DNA of 64,000 nucleotides from VGTK01 sp046327915 (lineage in GTDB: Bacteria; Desulfobacterota; Binatia; UBA12015). Both the position numbers and the translations under genes were made by a program. Each line of letters opens with the position of its first letter. The stretch's first letter is position 1. The notes beneath the pieces are model-generated. The model saw nothing but the letters and a program-made list of their open reading frames with translations, was not told where the DNA came from and did not search any database. Location of the stretch: positions 62,001-126,000 of the forward strand of contig JAXLXO010000016.1 in NCBI GenBank assembly GCA_046327915.1, written 5' to 3'. Shown piece by piece: positions 39,596-48,066 of the stretch.

Positions 39596-40615
39596 TCAGG
39601 CCGAGAGGCGCGCGTCGCTGGCGGCCTCCGCGAAGTAGTTCTTCCGGCGCCGGAACTCGCGCTCGTTGGCGACGTACCAGTCGAAGGTCTCGCGCAGTCC
39701 GTCCTCGAGGCTGGTCGAGGGACGGTAGCCGAGCTTCTCCTGGGCGCGGGAGATGTCCATCACGCGCGTCGGGAAGCCGGCCGGCTTCGACGGGTCGAAC
39801 TCGAAGTTGAACGGCGTGACGCGCGACAGCGCCTCGACCAGCTCGCGCACCGACACGCCGACGCCGCTGCCGAGATTCGTGATCTCGCCGCCGGTGCCGT
39901 GGTAGAGCGCGAGGATCGTGCCCTCGGCGACGTCGCGGCTGTAGACGAAGTCGCGGATCGCCGACCCGTCGCCCCACACGACCAGCGGGTTCTCGCCGGC
40001 GCGGACGCGGCTCATGAGCGCCGGGATCACCATGGCGCTTGCGGGATCGAAGTTGTCCCCCGGTCCGTAGACGTTGGCGAGGCGGACCGCGGAGAACGTG
40101 TCGATGCCGAACTCGCGGCGGTACGCGTCGAGCTGCAGCTCGCCCATGCGCTTCGCCCAGCCGGGGAAGAGGTCCATCGGGGCGCCGTCCCAGGCGTCGG
40201 CCTCGCGGAAGAGCTCGCGGCTCGGGTAGGCGCCGATCGAGCTGGTGTAGACCAGACGCTTGACGCCGCTCACGCGCGCCGCCTCGAGGACGTTGGTGTT
40301 CATCAGCAGCAGCGGCACGAAGAAGCTCGCCGGCTGGCGCGTCGTCACCTCGACCGAGCCCTTGATGCCGGCGACGTGGAACACCAGCTCCATGTCGCGC
40401 GCCGCCTCGTGGCAGAACGCGACGTCAGTCAGATCGCCGAGCATGTGGTCGGCGCGCGGGTCGACGTGCAGCTGGTCGAGGGACGCGGTGCGCACGCAGG
40501 CGCCGGCGTCGCAGAGGATGTCCACGATCTGCCGTCCGACCATGCCGGTGCCGCCGGTGACGAGCACGTTGCGGCCGCGGAACCAGCTGAGGATGGATTC
40601 GTCGATCATGGTCAC
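39596..40615 (-). CDS. Extended SDR (NAD-dependent epimerase/reductase-like), catalytic Tyr position is Pro
   Basis: The 339-residue product has the NAD(P) motif VLVTGGTGMVGRQIVDILC, the region LVFHVAGIKGSVEVTTRQP, a TSS motif in RLVYTSSIGAYPS, and the substrate-binding end VRLANVYGPGDNFDPAS with VVWGDGSAIRDFVYSRD. Where YxxxK is expected the sequence is PGWAK, so the Tyr is Pro (codon CCC). The same change class occurs in the neighbour at 37923. It starts with GTG overlapping the methyltransferase stop; an ATG two codons later is also possible. It is probably a C4 reductase or a non-catalytic partner. Confidence 0.83.
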   Translation of the reverse strand: MTMIDESILSWFRGRNVLVTGGTGMVGRQIVDILCDAGACVRTASLDQLHVDPRADHMLGDLTDVAFCHEAARDMELVFHVAGIKGSVEVTTRQPASFFVPLLLMNTNVLEAARVSGVKRLVYTSSIGAYPSRELFREADAWDGAPMDLFPGWAKRMGELQLDAYRREFGIDTFSAVRLANVYGPGDNFDPASAMVIPALMSRVRAGENPLVVWGDGSAIRDFVYSRDVAEGTILALYHGTGGEITNLGSGVGVSVRELVEALSRVTPFNFEFDPSKPAGFPTRVMDISRAQEKLGYRPSTSLEDGLRETFDWYVANEREFRRRKNYFAEAASDARLSA

Positions 40616-41589
40616 TGCTCCAGTCGTCGGTTGTCGCGGCGGGGGCGCCAGACGAGGCTGCCCCAGCCGTCGTGAAACTCGCTGCCCAGGTGGCGGCGCA
40701 CCGAGAGGATCTCGATGCGTCCTTCACGGGCGAGGGATTCGAGGCGCGGCAGGTAGCCGCGCAGATAGCCGCGCCGCTCGGCGTAGAGCCGGGCCGCGTC
40801 GTCGAAGGGATTCTCCGGGTCGTACAGCTCGTGCAGCGGCTCGACGTGCACGCAGATCGCCGGTGCCTGCCCGAGCAGGAAGCCGAGGAACGCGTCGTGG
40901 CGCTCGCCGAGCTGCTCCATGGCGCCGATCGTGACGACGGCGCTGCCCGGGCTCAGGACGAGCTCCGGATCGGGCGCGAACATGTCGATGCGGCGTCCCG
41001 AGATCGGATGGCCGGTGGTCTCGGCGACGAGGCGCAGCAGCTGCTGCGACGGCGTCGCCCAGTCCAGTCCGACGATCGGACGCCCCGGCAGCAGGCGCGC
41101 GAACGCGGCGACGTTGTGTCCCGGTCCGCAGCCGAACTCGTAGATCGCGCTCGCGTCGCCGAGCCAGCGGGCGGCGAGCCAGGTCTGCAGGACGTCCACG
41201 AAGCTCGCCTCGAAGCGCGGGTCGTGCGGGTGCACGTAGCGCCCGAGCACGCGCATCACGTTGGACGGTTTGCGGAAGTAGTGCGGCTCGAGGTCGGCGA
41301 TGTCGCGCGACGCGGCGTAGCGGGCGAGGATGTCTCCCCAGCCGGCTTCCCACGCGGCGTGACGCTGCGGGCCGGAAACCGGAAGCGGACCGTTCAGCGC
41401 GGCGCGCACGCGCTCGTGCTCGGCGGCGAGGTCGGCGCCCGCGAGCGGGGTCATGCGGAAGTCGTGCGCGTCGATCGCGGTGCGCGTGGTCGGGGGCAAC
41501 GCGTCGGGTGTCGTTCCGAAGAGCTCGGCGAACTCGGCGTGGCCGAGGGTGAGGACGCTCTCGGGCGTGCTCTGCAGCGCGAGGCTCAT
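40612..41589 (-). CDS. Class I SAM-dependent methyltransferase
   Basis: The 325-residue protein has a Rossmann methyltransferase core starting at IYEFGCGPGHNVAAFARLLP (motif I, about residues 148-167), GRPIVGLDWATPSQQLL (motif II) and AVVTIGAMEQLGER. The N-terminal 140 residues are helical and unlike common families, with PHYFRKPSNVMRVLGRYVHP. Family members with this N-terminal part are seen in LPS gene clusters, but a precise substrate is not known to me. It lies between the GHMP kinase and an SDR with overlapping codons on both sides. A sugar methylation role is inferred. Confidence 0.75.
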   Translation of the reverse strand: MSLALQSTPESVLTLGHAEFAELFGTTPDALPPTTRTAIDAHDFRMTPLAGADLAAEHERVRAALNGPLPVSGPQRHAAWEAGWGDILARYAASRDIADLEPHYFRKPSNVMRVLGRYVHPHDPRFEASFVDVLQTWLAARWLGDASAIYEFGCGPGHNVAAFARLLPGRPIVGLDWATPSQQLLRLVAETTGHPISGRRIDMFAPDPELVLSPGSAVVTIGAMEQLGERHDAFLGFLLGQAPAICVHVEPLHELYDPENPFDDAARLYAERRGYLRGYLPRLESLAREGRIEILSVRRHLGSEFHDGWGSLVWRPRRDNRRLEQ

Positions 41590-42704
41590 GCCGTCTTCCC
41601 GGCGGCGCGGGCCGTCTCGGCGGGACGCGCGGTCTCGGTGCGTGCCGCACGCGGCTGGCGTCCGGCGAGCTCGCGGCGCGCGGGCGCCACCGTCTCGGCC
41701 GGGGCCACCGGCGCCTGCACGCCGTAGTGGATGATGCGGCTGCCCTCGTCCTCGAACGCGAACGGCACGTGCAGGTGGCCCGAAAGGGCGCGCAGCACGT
41801 TGGGCTGCTTGTGCGGCGGAACGAAGAAGCACAGGAAGCCCGAGCTGCCGGCGCCGAGCAGCTTGCCGCCCAGCGCGCCGTGCTTGACGCCCTTCGCGTA
41901 CAGCTCGTCGACGGTCTCGTTGGAGATCATCGGGCTCAGGCTGCGTTTCAGCAGCCAGCTCTCGTGCAGCAGGCGGCCGAAGTCGCCGATGTCGCCGTCG
42001 CCGGTGAGGATGCCGAGCGCCTCGTCGACCATGGTGCGCATGCGCAGCAGGGCGGCGCGGCGCGCGTCGAGATTGGCGAGCATGTCGCCGGCGATCGCCG
42101 AGGCGAAGCGGCTCGTGCCGGTGTAGAAGAGCATCAGGTGCCGCTGCAGCTCCGCGAGACGCTCGGGACGCGCGGTCACCGGGTCGACGCGGATCTCGCC
42201 GCTCTTGCGGAACTCGATCAGGTTGAAGCCGCCGTACGCGGCCGCGACCTGGTCCTGCGAGCCGACGTTCTCGCCGAGCACGTTCTGCTCGAGGTGCATG
42301 GCGGCGAGCGCCAGCTCGTGCTTGCCGATCATCCGGCCGCGCAGCGCGGTCAGCGCCTTGATCATGCCGACGGCGAACGAGGAGCTCGAGCCCATGCCCG
42401 CGCGCGCCGGGAGATCCGCCTGGTGGTGGATCTCGATGCCGGCCGCGTCGTCGTAGCCGAGCATGCGCAGCCCCTCGCGCACGGCGGGGTGCAGGATCTC
42501 GGCGATCGTTCCGACGGTCTCGACGTGCGACCACACCACGCGATGCCGCGTGGTGAAGAACGGCGGCAGGTGGCGCACGCTCAGGTAGCAGTACTTGTCG
42601 ATCGTCGTCGACAGCACCGCACCGCCTTCCCGGCGATACCAGGCCGGGTAGTCGGTGCCGCCGCCGAAGAACGACAGGCGGAAGGGTGTACGCGAGAGGA
42701 TCAC
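41586..42704 (-). CDS. GHMP-family sugar kinase (HddA-like, heptose 7-phosphate kinase type)
   Basis: The 372-residue product resembles D-glycero-D-manno-heptose 7-phosphate kinases. It begins VILSRTPFRLSFFGGGTDYP, the family's N-terminal signature, and has the GHMP ATP loop LPARAGMGSSSSFAVGMIKA (about residues 101-120) and the C-terminal glycine loop GGKLLGAGSSGFLCFF. It starts at a GTG overlapping the dehydratase stop. An Ala/Arg-rich tail follows the enzyme core (last 35 residues). Together with the nucleotidyltransferase at 45757 it matches the HddA/HddC logic of GDP-heptose synthesis, but the isomerase GmhA and phosphatase GmhB are not in the window. Confidence 0.82.
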   Translation of the reverse strand: MILSRTPFRLSFFGGGTDYPAWYRREGGAVLSTTIDKYCYLSVRHLPPFFTTRHRVVWSHVETVGTIAEILHPAVREGLRMLGYDDAAGIEIHHQADLPARAGMGSSSSFAVGMIKALTALRGRMIGKHELALAAMHLEQNVLGENVGSQDQVAAAYGGFNLIEFRKSGEIRVDPVTARPERLAELQRHLMLFYTGTSRFASAIAGDMLANLDARRAALLRMRTMVDEALGILTGDGDIGDFGRLLHESWLLKRSLSPMISNETVDELYAKGVKHGALGGKLLGAGSSGFLCFFVPPHKQPNVLRALSGHLHVPFAFEDEGSRIIHYGVQAPVAPAETVAPARRELAGRQPRAARTETARPAETARAAGKTA

Positions 42705-43681
42705 GCTGCCATCGCCCGGTCGTCGCGGATGCGTCCGCGGTGGTAGTCGAGGAGGTCGCGCAGCGTGGTCTCGAGAGGAACCTTCGGCTCCCAGCCCGTC
42801 GCGGCGCGGAACTTCGAGGTGTCCGGAATCTGCAGCGTGACGTCCGACGGACGCACCAGCGCAGGATCCACCTCGTAGCGGATGCGGCAGCCCGCCATGC
42901 CGATCAGCACGTCGAGCATCTCGCCGACCGTCATCGTGCGCTCGCCACCGATGTTGTAGACCTCGCCGGGCGGGCACTTCTCGAGCAGCAGCCAGTAGGC
43001 GCGCACCGCGTCGCTCACGTCGGCGAACGTCCGCACGCTGTTCAGGTTGCCGACCTTGATCGGGTTCGGACGAAGCCCGGCCTCGACCTCGGCGATCTGC
43101 TTGGCGAACGCGCTCTCCGCGAACACGTCGCCGCGCCGCGGCCCCGTGTGCGTGAACATGCGCGTGCGGATCGTCTTGATGCCGTAGGAGAGGAAGTACT
43201 GCAACGCGATCATGTCCTCGCCGCACTTCGACACCGCGTACGGGCTCGCCGGACGGAACTCGTTGGACTCGCGGATCGGCACCTCGTCGGGGCGGACCTG
43301 GCCGTAGACCTCGGACGAGCTGCAGATGTGGATCCTCGGGTCGATGCCAGTGAGGCGGACGGCGTCGAGCAGGTTCGTCGTGCCGATCACGTTGGTGTGC
43401 AGCGTGTCGGCCGGAGCGCTGAAGCTCGCCGACACGTACGACTGCGCCGCGAGGTGGAAGATGCGCTCGGGACGGACGGTCTCGAGGACGCGCACCAGCG
43501 AGTGCAGGTCGCGCAGCTCGCCCTCGTGCAGCGTCACGCGACCGTTGATCTTGACGAGGTTCGCGCGCGGGCTGCGCCAGCGCACCATGCCGTGCACCTC
43601 GACGTCCGGATGGTGCGCGAGGACGTACTCGGCGAGGTGGCTGCCCACCATGCCCGTGATTCCGGTGATCAGGATCCGCAT
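42701..43681 (-). CDS. GDP-mannose 4,6-dehydratase-like SDR
   Basis: GMD-type enzymes turn GDP-hexose or GDP-heptose into the 4-keto-6-deoxy form. The 326-residue product has the NADP motif ILITGITGMVGSHLAEYVL, the GMD-like loop RWRSPRANLVKINGRVTLHE, the SSSEVYGQV motif and an intact YxxxK (YAVSK). FTHTGPRRGDVFAESAFAKQ follows, typical of this group. A GGAGACACG ribosome-binding site precedes the ATG. Within this operon a GDP-heptose dehydratase (DmhA-type) is as likely as GDP-mannose. It is the only one of three extended SDRs here that keeps the catalytic Tyr. Confidence 0.88.
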   Translation of the reverse strand: MRILITGITGMVGSHLAEYVLAHHPDVEVHGMVRWRSPRANLVKINGRVTLHEGELRDLHSLVRVLETVRPERIFHLAAQSYVSASFSAPADTLHTNVIGTTNLLDAVRLTGIDPRIHICSSSEVYGQVRPDEVPIRESNEFRPASPYAVSKCGEDMIALQYFLSYGIKTIRTRMFTHTGPRRGDVFAESAFAKQIAEVEAGLRPNPIKVGNLNSVRTFADVSDAVRAYWLLLEKCPPGEVYNIGGERTMTVGEMLDVLIGMAGCRIRYEVDPALVRPSDVTLQIPDTSKFRAATGWEPKVPLETTLRDLLDYHRGRIRDDRAMAA

Positions 43682-43703
43682 CGTCGTGTCTCCGTCCGAC
43701 CCG

Positions 43704-44813
43704 TCAGAAGGGGCCCTTGAAGCGCTTGTAGACGTCGGTCGCCGACGCATCGTCGGGCAGCGGGACGCCGTGGTCGTCGTTTGCCGTCGCGAGGCGGAGG
43801 ATGTCGTCCGTCAAGCGCCGCAGGTTCGGGTAGTAGAGGTCCTCGAGGGACTTGGCGGTCGGGCAGGGGGCCGGCGCCATGCCGAGCGTCTTGACGGGCG
43901 CCTTGAGCATGCCGGGGTTGCGCTCGCAGACCAGGCGGCACATCTCCGCGCCGACGCCGAACGCCTGCCACGAGGTGTCCGCGACCAGCAGGCGGCCGGT
44001 CTTCGACACGCTGTCGAGGATCATCTCGGTGTCGGGGTGCGACACGCAGTGCAGGTCGATCAGCTCGACGTCCGCGGCGCCGATCTGCGCCAGGTACTCC
44101 GCCGAGCGCATCGCCTCGAGCACCATGATCGAGGTCGCGATCACGGTGACGTCCTTGCCGGTGCGCAGCTTGCGCGAGCCCATCGGCGGCGTGCGGTCGG
44201 CCCCGGGTGTGGCGTCGACGCGGAAGCCGATGTCGTACAGCAGCCGGTGCTCGAGGCTCAGGACCGGTCCCTTGTGCTTGCCGATGAGCGCCGGGTACGA
44301 CGACAGGATCGACTCCGCCGTCGCCGGCATGATCACGGTGAGCCCCGGCACGTGCGCGAACAGCGACTGCAGGCTCTGCGAGTGCTGCGCGCCCTGTCCC
44401 CAGCTGCGTCCGACGATCATGCGGATCATCATCGGGACCTCGAAGCGGCCGCCGAACATGTACTTGTACTTCGCCGCGAGGTTGATGATCTGGTTCATCG
44501 CGAGCAGCGCGAAGTCGGCGCGGATGTGCGTCTGGATCGGGTACATCCCGTTCAGCGCGGCGCCGATCGCGATGCCGGTGAGCCCTTCCTCGGCGAGCGG
44601 CGTGTCCATCACGCGGTCCTTGCCGAACTCGTCGGCGAGGCCGATCGTCGAGCCGAAGATTCCCTTGTGGTCGTCGACGCCCTGTCCGAGGATGATGGCG
44701 TTCGGATCGTTCTGCAGAGCGCCGCGCATCGTCGTCAGCAACGCGTCGCGGTAGCTCACGACCTCCGCGTCACGCGTCTCGACCGGCGTCTCGATCTTGA
44801 AGGCGAGTCCCAT
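43704..44813 (-). CDS. TPP-dependent 2-oxoacid dehydrogenase E1, beta subunit-like
   Basis: E1 beta subunits pair with alpha to form the thiamin diphosphate site. The 369-residue product has the transketolase-type pyrimidine domain with the catalytic Glu in DTPLAEEGLTGIAIGAALNG, the stretch MFGGRFEVPMMIRMIVGRSW, and a C-terminal domain with GKDVTVIATSIMVLEAMRSA and SKTGRLLVADTSWQAFGVGA. The ATG has an AAGGAGG ribosome-binding site and follows the alpha gene by 11 bp. No E2 or E3 gene lies in the operon, so it probably serves a sugar or carbon-transfer step rather than a standard dehydrogenase complex. Confidence 0.88.
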   Translation of the reverse strand: MGLAFKIETPVETRDAEVVSYRDALLTTMRGALQNDPNAIILGQGVDDHKGIFGSTIGLADEFGKDRVMDTPLAEEGLTGIAIGAALNGMYPIQTHIRADFALLAMNQIINLAAKYKYMFGGRFEVPMMIRMIVGRSWGQGAQHSQSLQSLFAHVPGLTVIMPATAESILSSYPALIGKHKGPVLSLEHRLLYDIGFRVDATPGADRTPPMGSRKLRTGKDVTVIATSIMVLEAMRSAEYLAQIGAADVELIDLHCVSHPDTEMILDSVSKTGRLLVADTSWQAFGVGAEMCRLVCERNPGMLKAPVKTLGMAPAPCPTAKSLEDLYYPNLRRLTDDILRLATANDDHGVPLPDDASATDVYKRFKGPF

Positions 44814-44824
44814 GCGATCCTCCT

Positions 44825-45760
44825 TCAGGCGACGTCGGCGAGGAGTGCGTCCACGCCGGGCCAGGGGCTCTGCTCCGCGAAGGCGACGGCGTCGTCGATC
44901 TCGCGCAGGATGTCCGGGGTGAAGCGCGCGACCAGCGCCGTCTCGGTGACGAGCGGATCGCTGCGGCGCCACGGCTCGGCCTCGGCGGGCGAGCGGTAGC
45001 CGACGTGATGGTCCTCGCCGATGCCGACGTGCTCCATCTGCCGGTAGGTGTCGACGACGAGCACCATCGGGCGGCTCTCGGCGCGCACGCGCTCGGCCGC
45101 CGCGGCGACCGTGTCGTGCACGGCGCGCGGGTCGTTGCCCTTCGCGCACAGGCGCGTCGGGATGCCGTACGAGTCGGCGTGCTCGAGGAGATCGTAGGAC
45201 TGCCGCGCCGTGATCCGCGAGTGCACGGCGAGGCCGTTGTTCTCGCACAGGAACAGCACGGGAAGCTGGTGCAGCGCCGCGAAGTTCAGCGACTCGTGGT
45301 AGACGCCTTCTTCCGTCGCACCGTCGCCGAACACGCACAGGACGATCTGGTCGGTGCCGCGGCGCTTCGCCGCGAGGGCCGCGCCGACTGCGTGCGGAAT
45401 GGTGCTCGCGACGATCGCCGACGAGCCCATGAAGCCGACGTCGGGTGCCGCGAGGTGCATCGAGCCGGCCTTGCCGCCGCAGCAGCCGGTGGCCTTGCCG
45501 TACAGCTCGGCCATCATCTGGCGCAGGTCGCCGCCCTTCGCGAGGTAGAAGGCGTGGCTGCGATAGCTGCCGAAGACGAGGTCGTCGGAGCGCAGCGCCG
45601 CGCACGCACCGGTCGCGACGGCCTCCTGGCCGATCGACAGGTGGACGGGGCTCTGGATCCGATCCGACGGGTAGAGCTGGATGACGCGCAGCTCGACGAG
45701 GCGGATGCGCAGCGTCTCGCGGAAGAGACGGGCATCGAGATCGAGTTCGGAGTTGGTCAC
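44825..45760 (-). CDS. TPP-dependent 2-oxoacid dehydrogenase E1, alpha subunit-like
   Basis: The 311-residue product is an E1 alpha-type subunit. It has the alpha signature SIGQEAVATGACAALRSDDL, GSYRSHAFYLAKGGDLRQMM and the thiamin diphosphate motif GDGATEEGVYHESLNFAALH, which ends 26 residues later in CENN. The GTG start overlaps the nucleotidyltransferase stop. E1 pairs without E2 occur in some LPS and sugar gene clusters; the reaction there is mostly unproven. Acetoin dehydrogenase E1 is the main alternative, but no acetoin genes are near. Confidence 0.88.
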   Translation of the reverse strand: MTNSELDLDARLFRETLRIRLVELRVIQLYPSDRIQSPVHLSIGQEAVATGACAALRSDDLVFGSYRSHAFYLAKGGDLRQMMAELYGKATGCCGGKAGSMHLAAPDVGFMGSSAIVASTIPHAVGAALAAKRRGTDQIVLCVFGDGATEEGVYHESLNFAALHQLPVLFLCENNGLAVHSRITARQSYDLLEHADSYGIPTRLCAKGNDPRAVHDTVAAAAERVRAESRPMVLVVDTYRQMEHVGIGEDHHVGYRSPAEAEPWRRSDPLVTETALVARFTPDILREIDDAVAFAEQSPWPGVDALLADVA

Positions 45761-46548
45761 GCGACCTCCGCGTTCCTGGTCAGGGCCGCGCTGGTGCGGC
45801 GTTTGTTGCGTCGCGGGCGCGGCGCGCTGGTGCGCCGGCCGGGCTTGCGAAAGAAGCCGGCCGCGCCGGCGAGGCTCTCGGGCGTGCCGATGTCGATGAA
45901 GCGCTCGCTGCGCGCGAATCCGTAGATGCCGAGCTCGAGCCAGCCGGGGAGAAGGTCGCGCTCGAGCGAGCACGCCGTTCCGGCGGGGATCGAGGCGACC
46001 AGCGAGCGGCGCAGCAGGTAGAGTCCGGCGTTGACCGTTCCGGCGCGGCGGCGGGGCGACTTCTCGGCGAAGCGCGTGACGCGGCCGTAGGCGTCGGTCT
46101 CGACCGTTCCGTAGCGTCGCGCGTCGTCGACGCGCGACAGCGTGAGCGTGCCGTGCGCGGCGCGCTGATGGTGCCAGAGCCAGAGGCTCGCGAGATCGAC
46201 GTCGCAGTAGGAGTCGCCGTTGAGGACGAACAGCGCCTGCGAGCGCACCAGCGGCAGCGTCCGCCGGATGGCGCCGCCGGTGCCGAGCGGCGACGGCTCC
46301 TGCGCGTACTCGACCTCGAGGCTGCCCCAGGACGATCCGACGGTGTCGCGGACCTGCTCGCCGAGATAGCCGGTCGACAGGACGACGTGCTTGACCCCCG
46401 CCGCGGCGAGCTGGGCGAGCAGGTGGAAGACGAACGGGACGCCGTCGACCTCGGCCAGGACCTTCGGCCGGTCGGCGACGACGCTGCGCAGCCGCGTGCC
46501 GAGCCCGCCCGCGAGGATGACCGCGGTCGTTCCGGACACGTCGTTCAT
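45757..46548 (-). CDS. HddC-like sugar-phosphate nucleotidyltransferase
   Basis: The 263-residue product activates a sugar 1-phosphate with a nucleotide. It has the pyrophosphorylase signature TAVILAGGLGTRLRSVVADR, the metal-binding VLNGDSYCDVDL and the family loops PLGTGGAIRRTLPLV and NAGLYLLRRSL. RSVVADRPKVLAEVDGVPF is typical of HddC-type GDP-heptose synthesis. Translation most likely starts at the ATG at 46548 (MNDVSGTTAVILAGG) because a longer in-frame start at 46614 lies only 6 nt from the predicted transcription start. It is the first gene of the sugar operon. Confidence 0.85.
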   Translation of the reverse strand: MNDVSGTTAVILAGGLGTRLRSVVADRPKVLAEVDGVPFVFHLLAQLAAAGVKHVVLSTGYLGEQVRDTVGSSWGSLEVEYAQEPSPLGTGGAIRRTLPLVRSQALFVLNGDSYCDVDLASLWLWHHQRAAHGTLTLSRVDDARRYGTVETDAYGRVTRFAEKSPRRRAGTVNAGLYLLRRSLVASIPAGTACSLERDLLPGWLELGIYGFARSERFIDIGTPESLAGAAGFFRKPGRRTSAPRPRRNKRRTSAALTRNAEVA

Positions 46549-46630
46549 CACCGGCGCGTGATGCGGCGCGTGACCGCTGCGCGCACTCCGGCCCGTGGCT
46601 CGTGCTCGATCCATGACGCCGAGCGCTCAA

Positions 46631-46646
46631 TGCAAGCCGTTTGCCA
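46631..46646 (-). promoter_or_regulatory. Sigma-54-type -24/-12 promoter of the sugar operon
   Basis: On the minus strand TGGCAAACGGCTTGCA has GG at 46645-46644 and GC at 46633-46632, 10 nt apart; it deviates from TGGCAC-N5-TTGCA only at the sixth base. The predicted start near 46620 gives a 72-nt leader to the HddC-like ATG. The 317-bp gap 46549-46865 otherwise holds only a dyad and no gene. Confidence 0.62.
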
Positions 46647-46759
46647 CTCGTGAGGGCGCGTCAAGGCGAGGTTCGACACGGCGTCCGCCGCGTTCCGGGA
46701 CGCGCCGGTTCAGGCCCGTGGCCGCGTCGCGGCGGTGACCGGGAGGAATCTGCCGCCCT

Positions 46760-46794
46760 CCCGCCGGGGGTGGGCAATCGCTTCCCCCGGCGGG
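46760..46794. repeat. Perfect 11-bp inverted repeat upstream of the racemase gene
   Basis: CCCGCCGGGGG (46760-46770) and its exact complement (46784-46794) flank a 13-nt spacer, 72 bp before the start at 46866. It may be a regulator site or a transcript hairpin. It lies in the divergent gap between the sugar operon and the racemase gene. Confidence 0.45.
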
Positions 46795-46865
46795 CTGAGC
46801 TATGGCGTCCGCTCGGAATTCAGACGGCCGGCGCCGCGCGCGGCTCGGCGAAGGAGAACGAGAAC

Positions 46866-48002
46866 GTGGGTCCACTCGAAGGCATTCGGATCATCGAGAT
46901 CGCGGGCATCGGCCCGGGTCCCTTCTGCGCGATGATGCTGTCGGACATGGGCGCGGAGGTGCTGCGCGTCGACCGTGCCGAGCGCGTCACGGGGGCCAAG
47001 GGGCCCACGCCCGACCTGCTGAATCGCGGCCGCCGCAGCATCGGCGTCAATCTGAAGAGCAAGGAGGGCGTCGCGCTGGTCCTCGATCTGATCGGGCGCG
47101 CCGACGGCCTCATCGAGGGATTCCGCCCCGGCGTCATGGAGCGTCTCGGTCTCGGACCGGACGTCTGCCTCGCGCGCAATCCGAAGCTGGTCTACGGCCG
47201 CATGACCGGCTGGGGACAGGAAGGTCCGATGGCGCCCGCCGCCGGACACGACATCAACTACATCGCGCTGGCCGGCGCGCTCGAGCCGATCGGCCGTGCG
47301 GGCGAGGCGCCGATGCCGCCGCTGAACCTGGTCGGCGACTTCGGCGGCGGCGCGATGATGCTCGCATTCGGCATGGCGTGTGCGTTGGTGGAGCGTCAAC
47401 GTTCTGGCAGGGGTCAAGTCGTCGACGCGGCCATGGTCGACGGCGCGGCGGTCCTGATGACCATGTTCCACGGCATGCGGCACATGGGCTTCTGGGACGA
47501 GCGGCGCGGCTACAACATGCTCGACACCGGCGCGCACTTCTACGACACGTACGCGTGCAAGGACGGCAAGTACATCTCGCTCGGCTCGATCGAGCCGCAG
47601 TTCTACAAGGAGATGCTCGAGCGCCTCGGGCTGGCCGGCGAGCAGCTGCCGCACCAGATGGACAAGGCGAAGTGGCCCGAGCTCAAGAAGAAGGTCGCCG
47701 CCGTGGTCGCAACCAAGACGCGCGACGAGTGGTGCGCGATCATGGAGGGCACCGACGTCTGCTTCGCGCCGGTGCTGTCGATGACCGAGGCGATCGACCA
47801 CCCGCACAACAAGCTGCGCGGGACGTTCACCGAGGTCGCGGGGCTGTCGCAGCCGGCGCCCGCGCCGCGCTTCAGCCGCACGAAGCCCGAGATCCAGGGA
47901 CCGCCGGCGCAGGCCGGCGAGCACACCGACGCCGCGCTGCGCGACTGGGGCGTCGCCGACGCGCGCCTCGCCGAGCTGCGCGCGGGCGGCGCGATCGCCT
48001 GA
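46866..48002 (+). CDS. CaiB/BaiF family CoA-transferase fold protein, alpha-methylacyl-CoA racemase type
   Basis: The 378-residue product belongs to family III CoA transferases and looks like the racemase branch (AMACR/MCR), which inverts the 2-methyl centre of branched acyl-CoA esters before beta-oxidation. It has ILSDMGAEVLRVDR-like sequence near the N-terminus (MMLSDMGAEVLRVDRAE). The racemase signature AAGHDINYIALAGAL places His at residue 128, and GDFGGGAMMLAFG places Asp at 158, the spacing known for the catalytic pair of the mycobacterial enzyme. Start is a GTG behind GAAGGAG. A role in methyl-branched lipid or isoprenoid catabolism fits the acyl-CoA dehydrogenase at 54196. Confidence 0.87.
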   Translation: MGPLEGIRIIEIAGIGPGPFCAMMLSDMGAEVLRVDRAERVTGAKGPTPDLLNRGRRSIGVNLKSKEGVALVLDLIGRADGLIEGFRPGVMERLGLGPDVCLARNPKLVYGRMTGWGQEGPMAPAAGHDINYIALAGALEPIGRAGEAPMPPLNLVGDFGGGAMMLAFGMACALVERQRSGRGQVVDAAMVDGAAVLMTMFHGMRHMGFWDERRGYNMLDTGAHFYDTYACKDGKYISLGSIEPQFYKEMLERLGLAGEQLPHQMDKAKWPELKKKVAAVVATKTRDEWCAIMEGTDVCFAPVLSMTEAIDHPHNKLRGTFTEVAGLSQPAPAPRFSRTKPEIQGPPAQAGEHTDAALRDWGVADARLAELRAGGAIA

Positions 48003-48066
48003 CGACGGGGCGTTCGATCCGTCGTGGCGCCGGTTCCGCTCGGGATCGGCGAAGCCGACGCGGGCA

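Noticed and set aside
46549..46614. 22 extra N-terminal codons of the HddC-like gene from the ATG at 46614
   Set aside because: The extra residues are not family-like and the start would lie 6 nt from the predicted transcription start; the ATG at 46548 fits the fold.
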